A DNA stretch of 64,000 nt from Nostocales cyanobacterium LEGE 11386 (GTDB taxonomy: Bacteria; Cyanobacteriota; Cyanobacteriia; Cyanobacteriales; Nostocaceae), in the NCBI GenBank assembly GCA_015207155.1, contig JADEXK010000014.1:1-64000 (forward strand), written 5' to 3'. Numbering within the stretch: position 1 is the first letter of the stretch; every line of letters starts with the position of its first letter. Shown here piece by piece: positions 55,459 to 64,000 of the stretch. A program made the position numbers and the translations under genes. The notes under the pieces were generated by a model. It ran no database searches, was not told where the DNA came from, and was given only the letters and a program-made list of their open reading frames with translations.

Positions 55459-56778
55459 ATGTCCTCCATCACTTTTGAAGTTTTCATCATCTTGATCCTA
55501 GTTATTGCCAACGGTGTATTTTCTATGTCTGAGATGGCAGTTGTCTCGGCACGCAAAGTAAGACTACAACAGCTTGCCAATCAAGGAGATGCCAAGGCAC
55601 GGGCAGCATTGAAACTAGCGGAGTCTCCAAATCATTTCCTGTCTACAATTCAAATTGGGATTACCCTCATCGGTATTCTTACTGGTGCTTTCGGAGGAGC
55701 AACAATTGCCTCACGATTAGCTGTCTATGTGCGGTTGATCCCCTTCTTAGCTCCTTATAGTGAACCAATCTCCTTTGGGATAGTGGTTTTGCTCATTACC
55801 TATTTGTCGCTAATTGTCGGCGAACTTGTGCCGAAACGTTTGGCATTAAATAACCCGGAACGAATTGCGTCAATTGTTGCCATTCCCATGCGAGCCTTAG
55901 CGGCTCTGGCGGCACCAGTGGTGTATCTCTTAAGTGCTACTACAGATATGATACTGCTAGGATTGGGCATTACACCCTCCATTGAGCCGCAAGTTACTGA
56001 GGAAGAAATTAAAATTTTAATTGAACAAGGTACGGAGGCGGGAACCTTTGAGGAAGCAGAGCAAGATATGGTTGAGCGAGTTTTTCGTTTAGGCGATCGC
56101 CCTGTTAGCTACTTGATGACACCCCGTCCCGATATAGTTTGGCTGGATTTAGAGGACTCTCCCGAAGAAAACCGCCAGAAGATGGTTGAAAGCGCTTATT
56201 CTCGGTATCCAGTTTGTCAGGGAGGACTCGATAATGTACTAGGCGTGATCCCAGTTACCGACTTACTCGCCCGGAGTTTCCGCAATGAACCCCTGGACTT
56301 AACAATGGGATTGCGGCAGCCCGTATTTGTGCCTGAAAGTACCCGTGGTTTAAAAGTTTTGGAGTTGTTCAAGCAAACTATTACTCACATGGCCTTGGTT
56401 GTAGATGAATACGGTGTAATTCAAGGATTAGTCACGCTTAACGACATTATGAGTGAAATCGTCGGTGATGTTCCTGAAGGGCCTGGAGAGGACGAACCAC
56501 AAGCCGTGCAACGGGAAGATGGTTCCTGGCTTTTAGATGGGATGTTACCTGTAGAAGAGTTTCTGGAACTTTTCGATATGGAAGAGTGGGAAGTCGAGGA
56601 GCGGGGTAGTTATCAAACATTAGGTGGTTTTGTCATCAATCATCTTGGTCGCATCCCTACAGCAGCAGATTATTTTGAATGGCATGGGATGCGGATTGAA
56701 GTGATGGATATGGATGGTAACCGTGTTGATAAAGTGCTGGTAATACCAATGCTAGATGAGGTGATAGGTGATAGGTGA
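55459..56778 (+). CDS. DUF21/CBS/CorC_HlyC membrane protein (HlyC/CorC transporter family)
   Basis: The 439-aa protein starts with a CNNM/DUF21 membrane domain (about 1-185; VFIILILVIANGVFSMSEMA and QIGITLIGILTGAFGGATIA), then a tandem CBS pair (about 205-335; PVSYLMTPRPDIVWLD, MALVVDEYGVIQGLVTLNDI) and a C-terminal CorC_HlyC domain (ERGSYQTLGGFVINHLGRIP). The family transports Mg2+ or other cations and was once called hemolysin. The stop codon TGA at 56776-56778 is formed within a gtgatag heptamer run that continues for about 30 bp, so the C-terminal residues EVIGDR come from the repeat. Confidence 0.9.
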   Translation: MSSITFEVFIILILVIANGVFSMSEMAVVSARKVRLQQLANQGDAKARAALKLAESPNHFLSTIQIGITLIGILTGAFGGATIASRLAVYVRLIPFLAPYSEPISFGIVVLLITYLSLIVGELVPKRLALNNPERIASIVAIPMRALAALAAPVVYLLSATTDMILLGLGITPSIEPQVTEEEIKILIEQGTEAGTFEEAEQDMVERVFRLGDRPVSYLMTPRPDIVWLDLEDSPEENRQKMVESAYSRYPVCQGGLDNVLGVIPVTDLLARSFRNEPLDLTMGLRQPVFVPESTRGLKVLELFKQTITHMALVVDEYGVIQGLVTLNDIMSEIVGDVPEGPGEDEPQAVQREDGSWLLDGMLPVEEFLELFDMEEWEVEERGSYQTLGGFVINHLGRIPTAADYFEWHGMRIEVMDMDGNRVDKVLVIPMLDEVIGDR

Positions 56779-56790
56779 CAGGGGACAGGG
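56761..56790. repeat. gtgatag/gggacag heptamer repeat at the 3' end of the transporter gene
   Basis: gtgatag gtgatag gtgacag gggacag ggcaggg: short tandem units spanning the stop codon of the preceding gene. Confidence 0.6.
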
Positions 56791-57110
56791 CAGGGCTGTT
56801 TCATCCCCTAGGATAGTTAAAATTGCAAGAGTTAGAGAGATAAAAATTGAGCGCAGGCAGACAATTTTAGCCAAGATTTTTTGCGTCTTAAGTTTTAAAT
56901 ACGTGATTTTTCTTTGCGTCTTTGCGCGCCAGTTGCTTCTCTTCGAGACGCTTCGCGAACAAGTCGGCGGAGCCGCCCAACGCACTGGCTTGCCTTTGCG
57001 CGAGATTAAATATTGCACACAGCAACGAATGAAACGACCCTGGGGGAAAAGGGGATAAGAAAAATTATTTCTACCTTCCTATTTCCCCATCTCTACCTAC
57101 GCTCTATTTC
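56779..57110. other. Gap with dispersed repeat
   Basis: Between the convergent transporter and aldo/keto-reductase genes. At 56940-56996 it contains tctcttcgagacgcttcgcg followed by gtcggcggagccgccc and caacgcactggcttgcc, relatives of the 59-bp IS-flanking repeat and of the repeat at 16897-17010. No gene is recognised. Confidence 0.45.
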
Positions 57111-58292
57111 TTAAGTCTTGGATAAACGTTTAACCTCAGCACCAGCTAACATTTGATGGGCTTTTGCCAACATTTGGGGAATTTTATCAGCGTGAGGACT
57201 GTTGGCAAGAGCTGGCCGCAGGTCTAGTTCATCTAGTCGGTCTGCTTTATTACCAGGGAACCAGTGACTGCCATTACCTAGTAGGTTATAGCGCATTTTG
57301 GCATAGTCTACCAAATCGTAGGCGATCGCTAAATTCAATAACCACAAAATCACGGGAATATTTACCTGTCCTGGCGTTTCTTCAAAGGTGGGTAAGTTAG
57401 TTTCCCAAGATTTTACCCAGTCTGCTCCTAAAGTAGCGATCGCTTCTGTTTCTAGTCTCTGCAAAATTGCTGGTAAAATTTCATCTGACTGATCCAGCAA
57501 TGCTAAAGTTTTGAGGTGTTCATCAAAATCTTCGGGTCTTGCTGCTCCCAAACTCAAGGTATGCACTTCTGGATGACTTAGACAGAATAAGTCATTAAAC
57601 ACCATTGGACTCAAGGGAGCGCAAAGATTAACTAATTTTTGCGGTGGTTTATATAGCATCCCTCCTTTATCAGAAGGGCTAATAATAAATACCCCCATAT
57701 CATGACGGGTAGCTGCTTTAATTGCCTGCCAATTCCATTGATTAATGTAGTACCAATGCAGATTAACATAATCAAATTGGTTAGTATTAATTGCCTGTAT
57801 AATCAAATCTTTAGATCCGTGGGTAGAAAAGCCAATAAATCTGACTTTTCCCTCTGCTTGTAACTGTTGTGCCACTTCTAAACAGCCACCGGGACGCATA
57901 CTGTAATCTAATGATTCAGCATGATTGATGCCGTGTAATCCCAATAAATCAACATAATCTAGCTGGAGATTTTGCAATGATTGTGTAAATTTTTGCCGAA
58001 ATTCCTTCGCATCTGCAACCAATCCAACTTTTGTCTGCACAATTAATTGGTCGCGAGGAAACTGAGGCAATATTCTCCCCAACTGCATTTCCGAAGTACC
58101 ATAACCGCGAGCAGTTTCAATGTGATTAATACCCACCTTAACTGCTCGTCGAATAGTTGCTTCCAGATTAGCCTGACTATCCGCAGGAATTTCCGACTGA
58201 GGAACATCTTGCCATTTAAACTGGTATCTCATACCACCGCAGGAAAACACTGGCATCTGTAATTCTGTACGGCCAAATCTTCTATATAGCAT
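57111..58292 (-). CDS. Aldo/keto reductase family oxidoreductase
   Basis: The 393-aa protein begins MLYRRFGRTELQMPVFSCGG and has the AKR barrel: catalytic-region ETARGYGTSEMQLGRIL, LDYVDLLGLHGIN, GKVRFIGFSTHGS and FDYVNLHWYYINQWNW. The C-terminal ~110 residues lie outside the usual AKR length and are unrecognised; no ferredoxin-type Cys cluster is seen in them. It reduces carbonyls with NADPH, substrate unknown. It is flanked by dispersed repeats and has no clear operon partner. Confidence 0.85.
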   Translation of the reverse strand: MLYRRFGRTELQMPVFSCGGMRYQFKWQDVPQSEIPADSQANLEATIRRAVKVGINHIETARGYGTSEMQLGRILPQFPRDQLIVQTKVGLVADAKEFRQKFTQSLQNLQLDYVDLLGLHGINHAESLDYSMRPGGCLEVAQQLQAEGKVRFIGFSTHGSKDLIIQAINTNQFDYVNLHWYYINQWNWQAIKAATRHDMGVFIISPSDKGGMLYKPPQKLVNLCAPLSPMVFNDLFCLSHPEVHTLSLGAARPEDFDEHLKTLALLDQSDEILPAILQRLETEAIATLGADWVKSWETNLPTFEETPGQVNIPVILWLLNLAIAYDLVDYAKMRYNLLGNGSHWFPGNKADRLDELDLRPALANSPHADKIPQMLAKAHQMLAGAEVKRLSKT

Positions 58293-58466
58293 TAGTGGAT
58301 TTTGGAGTCACTGCTAATCTCAAATCTACAAAAATTTAGGGATACACCTCTCTGTGTTACGCCACTTGCTTTATGCCGGGGAACCCGTCCACCGCAGTGG
58401 CTCCTCTGTGCCTCTGTGGTTTAAAAGTAATCTCTTTAACCGTGACTTAAAAATAGCGGCAATTAT

Positions 58467-59357
58467 TTATTCTTTGTGATGATGAAATCTAATTCCTACA
58501 AAAATGTCATAAACAAATTCAAAAAAGTCTTTTTTTTGTAATAAACCAGAACTTTGATAACATTCTTTTTCATCCAAAAGTGGCTTCATCACATAATATG
58601 CAGGTTGGTAGTTATACCAAGGAATAGAAGGCCACAAATGATGTATTAAGTGGTAGTTTTGTCCCAAAATCAGAATATTCAGAATTTTACCAGGATAAAC
58701 GCGGGCATTTTTCCAGCGATCGCGTTCCACAAAGGGGCGATGGGGTAAATAGTCAAAAAATAATCCCAACGCTATCCCCACCAAAAAGGCTGGAATAAAC
58801 CAAAAATTGAGAATGTAACCCAAAAAATGATATTGAATTGAAATATAAAAAATTGTCCCGACAATTAAGCGGCTGATGAACCATTCCAATAGTTCATATT
58901 TGCGCCACAGTTGCCGTTGAAAGAAAAATACTTCATGGTACAAAAACCGCACGGCAATTAACCATAACGGCCCCCCGGTAGAAACATAATGATCTGGATC
59001 ATCTTTAGGGTGATTTACATGGGCGTGATGCTGTAAATGCACCCGTGTAAAGACTGGAAAGGCAAAAGCTAATATTAGGGCGCTACCATGACCTAACATA
59101 GCATTAATTACTCGGTTGCGATGGGCTGATTGGTGACAGGCATCATGAATTACTGTGCCAGCGCAATGTAAGGCTAGAGTATTAATGCTAAAGCACAGCC
59201 AGTCTGGCCATTGCCAAAGCCAGTAACCAAAGTTAGATAACACCAGCATTGCTACCGTTGTGAAAAACAGCAGTAGTGTGGGATTGAAATCACCAGGAGG
59301 CGCTAAAAATTCCTTAGGCGGGACTTTCAGTGACTTCTGTGCCTCCAATGTGAGCAT
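58467..59357 (-). CDS. crtR: Beta-carotene hydroxylase CrtR
   Basis: This 296-aa membrane di-iron hydroxylase adds 3-hydroxyl groups to beta-carotene and relatives (zeaxanthin, also the myxol branch). Fatty-acid-desaturase-type His clusters are visible: HDACHQSAH, HLQHHAHVNH and HLIHHLWPS, plus membrane helices LLLFFTTVAMLVLSNFGYWL and FLVGIALGLFFDYL. The N-terminus LKVPPKEFLAPPGDFNPTLL is typical of cyanobacterial CrtR. The ATG at 59357 has GGAG-like aaggag 5 bases upstream (minus strand, agaaaggagttacg). Confidence 0.93.
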   Translation of the reverse strand: MLTLEAQKSLKVPPKEFLAPPGDFNPTLLLFFTTVAMLVLSNFGYWLWQWPDWLCFSINTLALHCAGTVIHDACHQSAHRNRVINAMLGHGSALILAFAFPVFTRVHLQHHAHVNHPKDDPDHYVSTGGPLWLIAVRFLYHEVFFFQRQLWRKYELLEWFISRLIVGTIFYISIQYHFLGYILNFWFIPAFLVGIALGLFFDYLPHRPFVERDRWKNARVYPGKILNILILGQNYHLIHHLWPSIPWYNYQPAYYVMKPLLDEKECYQSSGLLQKKDFFEFVYDIFVGIRFHHHKE

Positions 59358-59796
59358 TCGTAACTCCTTTCTGATTCAAACATTACGAATATACGACAAA
59401 GATGAGGAAATAATAAACTTTTGTAAGCTTTTGTTTAGCAAGATTTATCTTCATCTTTGCTGATTAGTAGATGAATAGCGCTATGATTCCAGACGAGAGC
59501 TAAGTTTTTGCTGACTCAGTAGGGTATGCCAGCCAATCACCGAAGAGTTGATTTAAAAAAATCTCTCTTCAGGAGGATGGAACCAAGATTGGTGTACGAT
59601 ATCTACTCTATCCCACAACTCTCAGGGAGTGATGCGGAAGAGAAAATAAATAATTTCTCATTTCAGATCAAAGTTACTCCCACAGCCCTATTCGTCTTCT
59701 GCCTCTCTTGTCATGGATATAGCAGTGACTGAAACCGCAATGCCCCTTAATTTACTATGACTCTCTAGACAGAGATAGCCCACTAGAATCAGCCCT
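59358..59796. other. Divergent gap crtR/pyk
   Basis: About 440 bp with promoters for both genes expected. A short plus-strand frame (59526-59732) has no family character and is not called. No specific operator was recognised. Confidence 0.4.
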
Positions 59797-61566
59797 ATGC
59801 AATTAAGAGATTCTCTACGCCGGACAAAAATTGTTGCTACGATTGGTCCTGCCACTAGCAGCCCAGAAACGCTGAAGGCAATTATTGAAGCGGGTGCAAC
59901 GACACTGCGGCTAAACTTCTCCCATGGTACTCATGCCGACCATCAGCGTAATATTCGCCTAATTCGGCAAACTGCCTTTGAACTAAATCAGCCAGTGGCA
60001 ATTCTCCAAGATTTGCAAGGGCCAAAAATTCGCTTGGGTCGATTTGAAAACGGGTCGATTATTTTGGCAAAAGGCGATCGCTTCACCTTGACAAATCGCC
60101 CAGTTATCGGTTCACAAGAAATTAGCTGTGTTACCTACGATTATTTGGCCGAAGAAGTCCCCGTAGGTGCAAAAATCCTCCTGGATGATGGCCGAGTAGA
60201 AATGCTGGTGGAGGATATTAACCGTGACAAAGGCGATTTACATTGCCGCATCACTGTGCCAGGTAAGTTATCTAACAATAAAGGTGTCAACTTTCCTGGC
60301 GTTTACCTGTCGATTAAGGCCATGACCGACAAAGACCGCGAGGATCTAATGTTTGGTCTAGATCAAGGTGTAGACTGGGTAGCTCTTTCCTTTGTCCGCA
60401 ACCCCCAGGACATGATCGAAATTAAAGAGCTAATTTCTAGTACAGGCAAGCAGGTGCCAGTAATTGCCAAAATCGAAAAGCATGAAGCTATTGAACAAAT
60501 GGAAGCGGTTCTGGCTTTGTGCGATGGCGTTATGGTTGCTAGAGGTGACTTAGGTGTGGAATTACCTGCTGAGGATGTACCTGTACTGCAAAAGCGGCTA
60601 ATTGCCACGGCAAATCGCTTGGGAATTCCCATCATTACAGCCACTCAAATGTTGGACAGCATGGTAAACAATCCCCGTCCCACACGTGCTGAAGTATCAG
60701 ATGTGGCTAATGCGATTTTAGATGGCACGGATGCGGTGATGCTTTCTAATGAAACTGCTGTAGGTAACTACCCAGTGGAAGCAGTGGCAACAATGGCACG
60801 GATTGCTGAACGCATGGAGCAGGAGGAAGTCAATCATCCAGCAGTCCGCCCACAAAGAGATGATAGGCGTTCTATTCCTAATGCTATTAGTCAAGCTGTC
60901 GGGCAAATTGCTGAACAGTTGGGAGCGGCGGCAATTATGACCCTAACGCAAACAGGAGCAACTGCCCGTAATGTCTCTAAGTTCCGTCCTCACACACCAA
61001 TTTTGGCGGTGACACCCCATGTGAATGTGGCACGACAGCTACAGATGGTGTGGGGAGTCAAACCGTTGTTGGTACTGGGGTTACCTTCCACTGGACAAAC
61101 ATTTCAAGCTGCTATCAATGTGGCTCAAGAGCATAAGTTTTTGTTTGAGGGTGATTTGGTGGTGATGACTGCTGGCACACTCCAAGGTGTTTCCGGCTCA
61201 ACGGATTTGGTGAAGGTTGAGGTGGTGACAGCAGTGCTAGGTCAGGGAATTGGACTAGGACAAGGTTCAGTAAGTGGCCGCGCTAGAGTGGCTCACACTG
61301 GTATGGAAGTTAGTAATTTTAACCCTGGTGATATTTTGGTTGCACCCCGCACTGGGGCTGATTTTGTCGAGGCGATTCGCAAAGCTGCCGGGATTATTAC
61401 AGAAGATGAAAGTCTCACGAGTCATGCAGCAGTCATTGGCTTGCGTCTGGGTGTGCCTGTAATTGTGGGGGTAAAGACGGCAACACAGGTAATTCGTGAT
61501 GGAGCGATTTTGACGCTGGATCTGCAACGGGGTTTAGTTTACTCTGGGGCGGTGGGAACTCCGTAA
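59797..61566 (+). CDS. pyk: Pyruvate kinase
   Basis: The 589-aa glycolytic enzyme converts PEP and ADP to pyruvate and ATP. Motifs: RRTKIVATIGPATSSPETLK, TLRLNFSHGTHADH, ILQDLQGPKIRLG, VIAKIEKHEAIEQMEAVLA (active-site Lys), GVMVARGDLGVELP and ITATQMLDSM. Beyond the normal ~475 residues there is a C-terminal extension of about 110 residues with GDILVAPRTGADFVEAIRKA and TSHAAVIGLRLGVPVIVG, the PEP-utilising mobile domain (with its His) found in many cyanobacterial and Bacillus pyruvate kinases. Confidence 0.95.
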   Translation: MQLRDSLRRTKIVATIGPATSSPETLKAIIEAGATTLRLNFSHGTHADHQRNIRLIRQTAFELNQPVAILQDLQGPKIRLGRFENGSIILAKGDRFTLTNRPVIGSQEISCVTYDYLAEEVPVGAKILLDDGRVEMLVEDINRDKGDLHCRITVPGKLSNNKGVNFPGVYLSIKAMTDKDREDLMFGLDQGVDWVALSFVRNPQDMIEIKELISSTGKQVPVIAKIEKHEAIEQMEAVLALCDGVMVARGDLGVELPAEDVPVLQKRLIATANRLGIPIITATQMLDSMVNNPRPTRAEVSDVANAILDGTDAVMLSNETAVGNYPVEAVATMARIAERMEQEEVNHPAVRPQRDDRRSIPNAISQAVGQIAEQLGAAAIMTLTQTGATARNVSKFRPHTPILAVTPHVNVARQLQMVWGVKPLLVLGLPSTGQTFQAAINVAQEHKFLFEGDLVVMTAGTLQGVSGSTDLVKVEVVTAVLGQGIGLGQGSVSGRARVAHTGMEVSNFNPGDILVAPRTGADFVEAIRKAAGIITEDESLTSHAAVIGLRLGVPVIVGVKTATQVIRDGAILTLDLQRGLVYSGAVGTP

Positions 61567-61595
61567 TTTGTAATTATGGATGTTTTAGTAAATAG

Positions 61596-62210
61596 TTATT
61601 GGGGTTGAGTTTCAAATTTAACTTTTTCGTAAATCTGGCGATGGGGAATTTGGCTGTTTGCGGAAGCTAAGGTTAAAATTCCATCTGCATCGTCAGATTC
61701 TTTAAATAGCCAGTTACCTTCTGGAGTTTTGCTGAATTGCTCAATATGAATTTGATATTGGTCAATTAATATATATTCTTGGAATTCGGGGATGGAACGG
61801 TAATAAGTAAATTTATCTCCTCTATCTCTACTACTAGTAGATTTAGAAAGTACCTCAAAAATAATGCTAGGATTTAGCACTGTGTCAGTGCGTCCTTCTG
61901 GGAAGATGGCTTCATCTTTGATGATGAGAATATCCGGATATGTGTATTCTCGGTATCGAGGAATCCATAGGCGGAGGTCACTAGTGTAAACGCGGTAATC
62001 TTGTTCTCTGAGGGCAAGACCTAAAGCAATTACTAAGTTGATAATAATTTGGTTGTGATTAATTGAGCCTCCTGTCATTGGTACAATTTCTCCATTACGA
62101 TATTCGCTGCGATACTCAGCAGTTTCTTCATGTAACAGGTATTCTTCTATAGAATATTGGCGGGGGGGAGTTTGCACAACCATAGGATATCTTTGTGGGG
62201 GCTGGAGCAA
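61596..62210 (-). CDS. Uma2/DUF820 family protein
   Basis: The 204-aa protein has YTYPDILIIKDEAIFPEGRT and SIIFEVLSKSTSSRDRGDK, the conserved Asp and Glu-x-Leu/Ser core of the Uma2 nuclease-like fold, and SGG-type N-terminal VPMTGGSINHNQIIINL. The function is unknown. It is convergent with pyk, 29 bp apart. The first Met could also be MVVQTPPRQYSIEEY at 62183, which matches the family N-terminus better. Confidence 0.85.
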   Translation of the reverse strand: MLQPPQRYPMVVQTPPRQYSIEEYLLHEETAEYRSEYRNGEIVPMTGGSINHNQIIINLVIALGLALREQDYRVYTSDLRLWIPRYREYTYPDILIIKDEAIFPEGRTDTVLNPSIIFEVLSKSTSSRDRGDKFTYYRSIPEFQEYILIDQYQIHIEQFSKTPEGNWLFKESDDADGILTLASANSQIPHRQIYEKVKFETQPQ

Positions 62211-62229
62211 GATAACTTTAGCCTAACAT

Positions 62230-63324
62230 TCATAAATACCGTGATAAAACTTCGGTGGTAGCAAGTCCGGTTTTTTCCCAAGTAAATTGATTTGCTCTAT
62301 TGATACCTTGAATGGAAAGGCGCGATCGCAGTTCTAAATCCTCAGCTATCATCTGCATCGCCTCGGTAATTTCTGCGGTGTTGTAGGGATTGATTAAAAT
62401 AGCTGCATCGCCAGCAACTTCTGGAAGAGAGGAGAGGTTAGAGGTAATTACCGGCGTACCACAAGCCATTGCTTCTAGGACAGGGAAACCAAAACCCTCC
62501 CAGAGACTAGGGAAGACAAGAGCGATCGCCTCATTAATAATTTTTGGCAATTCGCTATGAGATACATAGTTGAGAAACTTCACTTGGTGAGTTATCCCCA
62601 GTTCTGCAACCTGCGTTTGCAAAGCTGGTGTATAACGCGGATCGATGGGGCCTGCTAGCCATAGTTCGTATTCGCCTCTGTTTGGTAATGCAGCAAAAGC
62701 AGCAATTAGGCGATATAGATTCTTATGAGGGTCATGTCGTCCAATGTAGAGGAAATAATTGCAGGTAGGTAGATTGAGAAAACGAAAGTGAGTGCGATCG
62801 TGAGCGAGGGGAATGGGGGTAATTTTGTGGGCGGGAATTTGGTAAAAGTCGATAATATCCTTTGCTGTAGCGTGGGAATTACAGATAATGTGTTGGGATT
62901 GTTTAAGGACTTGGGGAATATAGTAGCGATGGTATGGTGTCAACGGTGAAAAGCGTTTGGGAAAGCGTAACGGTATTAAGTCGTGAGACATGACGACAAA
63001 ACGACAGTTACCATAAAGCGGTGCTTCCGGTAGAGGGGAAAACAACAGCCGTGATTTTAGTTGGTGATAGATTTGCGGTAGTTGAAACTGTGTCCAGATC
63101 AGGCGATCGCAATGCCCTTTTGTGCCTTGAGCAGGAGTAAGATTATTTGGGACTGGGTAGCAATTAAATTCCGGGTATTTCTGTGCTGTTAATAGAGTGG
63201 GTTCTAAAGATTTTAAATAAGGAAAAATATTTTGAGCATAGTTACTAATACCTGTTGGTTGAGGTAAGAGAATGGATAAGTTAATAATTAATTGATGAGA
63301 GTCAAAATTATCTAAGAGTTTCAT
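62230..63324 (-). CDS. GT4 family glycosyltransferase
   Basis: The 364-aa GT-B enzyme shows [20 protein letters not shown] (nucleotide-sugar entry), [20 protein letters not shown] and [33 protein letters not shown], the E-x7-E motif of retaining GT4 enzymes. It probably adds a sugar during cell-surface polysaccharide synthesis, consistent with gmd upstream on the same strand. Its ATG overlaps the stop of a truncated glycosyltransferase relic (TAATG). No membrane segment. Confidence 0.9.
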   Translation of the reverse strand: MKLLDNFDSHQLIINLSILLPQPTGISNYAQNIFPYLKSLEPTLLTAQKYPEFNCYPVPNNLTPAQGTKGHCDRLIWTQFQLPQIYHQLKSRLLFSPLPEAPLYGNCRFVVMSHDLIPLRFPKRFSPLTPYHRYYIPQVLKQSQHIICNSHATAKDIIDFYQIPAHKITPIPLAHDRTHFRFLNLPTCNYFLYIGRHDPHKNLYRLIAAFAALPNRGEYELWLAGPIDPRYTPALQTQVAELGITHQVKFLNYVSHSELPKIINEAIALVFPSLWEGFGFPVLEAMACGTPVITSNLSSLPEVAGDAAILINPYNTAEITEAMQMIAEDLELRSRLSIQGINRANQFTWEKTGLATTEVLSRYL

Positions 63325-63429
63325 TAAATAATAGTTCTATAAGCCTTTAATGTATCTTTCGCCATTCTTGACCAGGAAAATAATTTCGCTCTTTCTCTAC
63401 CTTTATTAATTAAATTTTGGCAATATAAA
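63324..63429 (-). pseudogene. C-terminal remnant of another glycosyltransferase
   Basis: A short minus-strand frame reads LINKGRERAKLFSWSRMAKD and ends KAYRTII-stop, the usual tail of GT4 enzymes (RAxxFSWxxxAxxT). Its TAA overlaps the ATG of the next gene as TAATG. Upstream of about 63430 the homology stops and a hairpin appears. The gene was cut off, leaving only its last ~33 codons. Confidence 0.55.
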
Positions 63430-63459
63430 ACCCACCTCACTTGTTTTTTATGGAGGTGG
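63421..63459 (-). terminator. Possible rho-independent terminator after gmd
   Basis: On the minus strand CCACCTC, a 14-nt loop and GAGGTGG are followed by GTTTTATATT. It lies 31 bp downstream of the gmd stop. The T-run is short and the loop is long, so the call is moderate. Confidence 0.4.
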
Positions 63460-63489
63460 TATCATCTACAACCTTTAACATCAAAATCT

Positions 63490-64000
63490 TTAAGCTACGC
63501 CGTTGCTCAATTTTTTGAGGTCATAATCAACCATTAATTCAACCATTTGCTGAAAAGGGTGTTGAGGTTGCCAACCTAGTTTAGTGTTAATTTTATCAAT
63601 GGAACCAACTAATTGTACTGGTTCATCAGGGCGATAGAATGCGGGGTCTACTGAGACATAATCTTGCCAATTTAAACCAACGCAGTTGAAAGCACACTCA
63701 ACGAGTTCTCTCACCGAATGAGTTTCACCACTGGCAATAATATAATCGTCTGGTTGTTCTTGTTGTAACATCAGCCACATAGCATAAACAGCATCTTTGG
63801 CGTAGCACCAATCACGTCGGGCATCTAAATTGCCTAATTTGAGTTCATTTGCCAAACCGAGTTTGATTTGGGCTGCTGCGTGGGTAATTTTGCGGAAAAC
63901 AAATTCTGTGCCGCGTCGTGGGGATTCGTGCGTATAAGTAATACCGCAGCAGCCATAGAGGTTGTATTTTTGCCGATAGTTGACAGTCATCCAGTGGGCG
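63490..64000 (-). CDS. gmd: GDP-mannose 4,6-dehydratase, C-terminal part
   Basis: The frame is open to the window edge (A-H-W-M-T-V-N-Y-R) and shows ITYTHESPRRGTEFVFRKIT, LKLGNLDARRDWCYAKDAVY and DYIIASGETHSVRELVECAF, diagnostic of GDP-mannose 4,6-dehydratase, the first step toward GDP-fucose or GDP-rhamnose. The N-terminal NAD-binding half lies outside the window. The protein ends normally (WQPQHPFQQMVELMVDYDLK). Its place upstream of glycosyltransferases fits a surface-polysaccharide locus. Confidence 0.92.
   Translation of the reverse strand, partial: AHWMTVNYRQKYNLYGCCGITYTHESPRRGTEFVFRKITHAAAQIKLGLANELKLGNLDARRDWCYAKDAVYAMWLMLQQEQPDDYIIASGETHSVRELVECAFNCVGLNWQDYVSVDPAFYRPDEPVQLVGSIDKINTKLGWQPQHPFQQMVELMVDYDLKKLSNGVA

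Noticed and set aside
59526..59732. 68-aa plus ORF upstream of pyk
   Set aside because: No recognisable domain or ribosome-binding site; more likely leader or promoter DNA.

Overview
The window comes from a filamentous, heterocyst-forming cyanobacterium of the Nostoc/Anabaena group. This rests on the dense GCGATCGC (HIP1) octamers, moderate GC, CrtR, Mfd, pyruvate kinase and ATP sulfurylase of cyanobacterial type, DevBCA-type exporter genes, two Uma2/DUF820 proteins, and many 7-8 nt tandem repeats and dispersed repeats. It looks like chromosome with a decayed accessory stretch at the left. No tRNA, rRNA or true CRISPR array was recognised.

Layout. (1) 1-14.9 kb is a decayed secretion/giant-protein locus. 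It holds an ABC exporter with a nonsense codon, a parvulin-type PPIase, a mosaic ORF (NUC1 nuclease, zinc protease, PKD and tandem repeats) and a giant cadherin-like/RHS pseudogene. A pentapeptide-repeat gene lies antisense inside the mosaic ORF. An IS with nested inverted repeats, a nucleotidyltransferase, an integrase relic and a second dead IS complete the region. (2) 14.9-32.5 kb (minus strand) is a PUFA-synthase/heterocyst-glycolipid-like polyketide operon: a PfaA/HglE-like KS-AT-ACP-ACP-KR-DH megasynthase, a KS-like/AT protein, a PfaD-type enoyl reductase, two HHxxxDG acyltransferases, a free ACP and a TubC-docking protein of unknown function. (3) 32.5-38.0 kb is a long intergenic region with an orphan small gene, then (plus strand) a 107-aa small protein and a DevB-DevC-DevA exporter. 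A near-identical 34-bp element lies about 220-240 bp upstream of both the synthase and the exporter-side operon, in the same orientation relative to each. This suggests co-regulation of a lipid synthase with its exporter.

(4) 38.4-47.6 kb is mostly housekeeping: lpdA, trpC, a small conserved protein, sat, a pseudo-orthocaspase, mtnP and a methyltransferase. (5) 47.8-51.4 kb is accessory: an aspartic-protease-like gene with a small partner, an AAA ATPase paired with a PD-(D/E)XK-like protein (candidate defence pair), and a Uma2 nuclease-fold protein. (6) 51.5-64 kb holds mfd (with a 91-bp heptamer tandem repeat inside the coding frame), a DUF21/CBS transporter, an aldo/keto reductase, crtR, pyk, another Uma2, a GT4 glycosyltransferase preceded by a truncated glycosyltransferase remnant, and the 3' part of gmd at the window edge.

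The strongest candidates for something undescribed are the lipid-like synthase plus exporter with its shared operator, and the codon-aligned antisense pentapeptide gene inside the nuclease/protease ORF.
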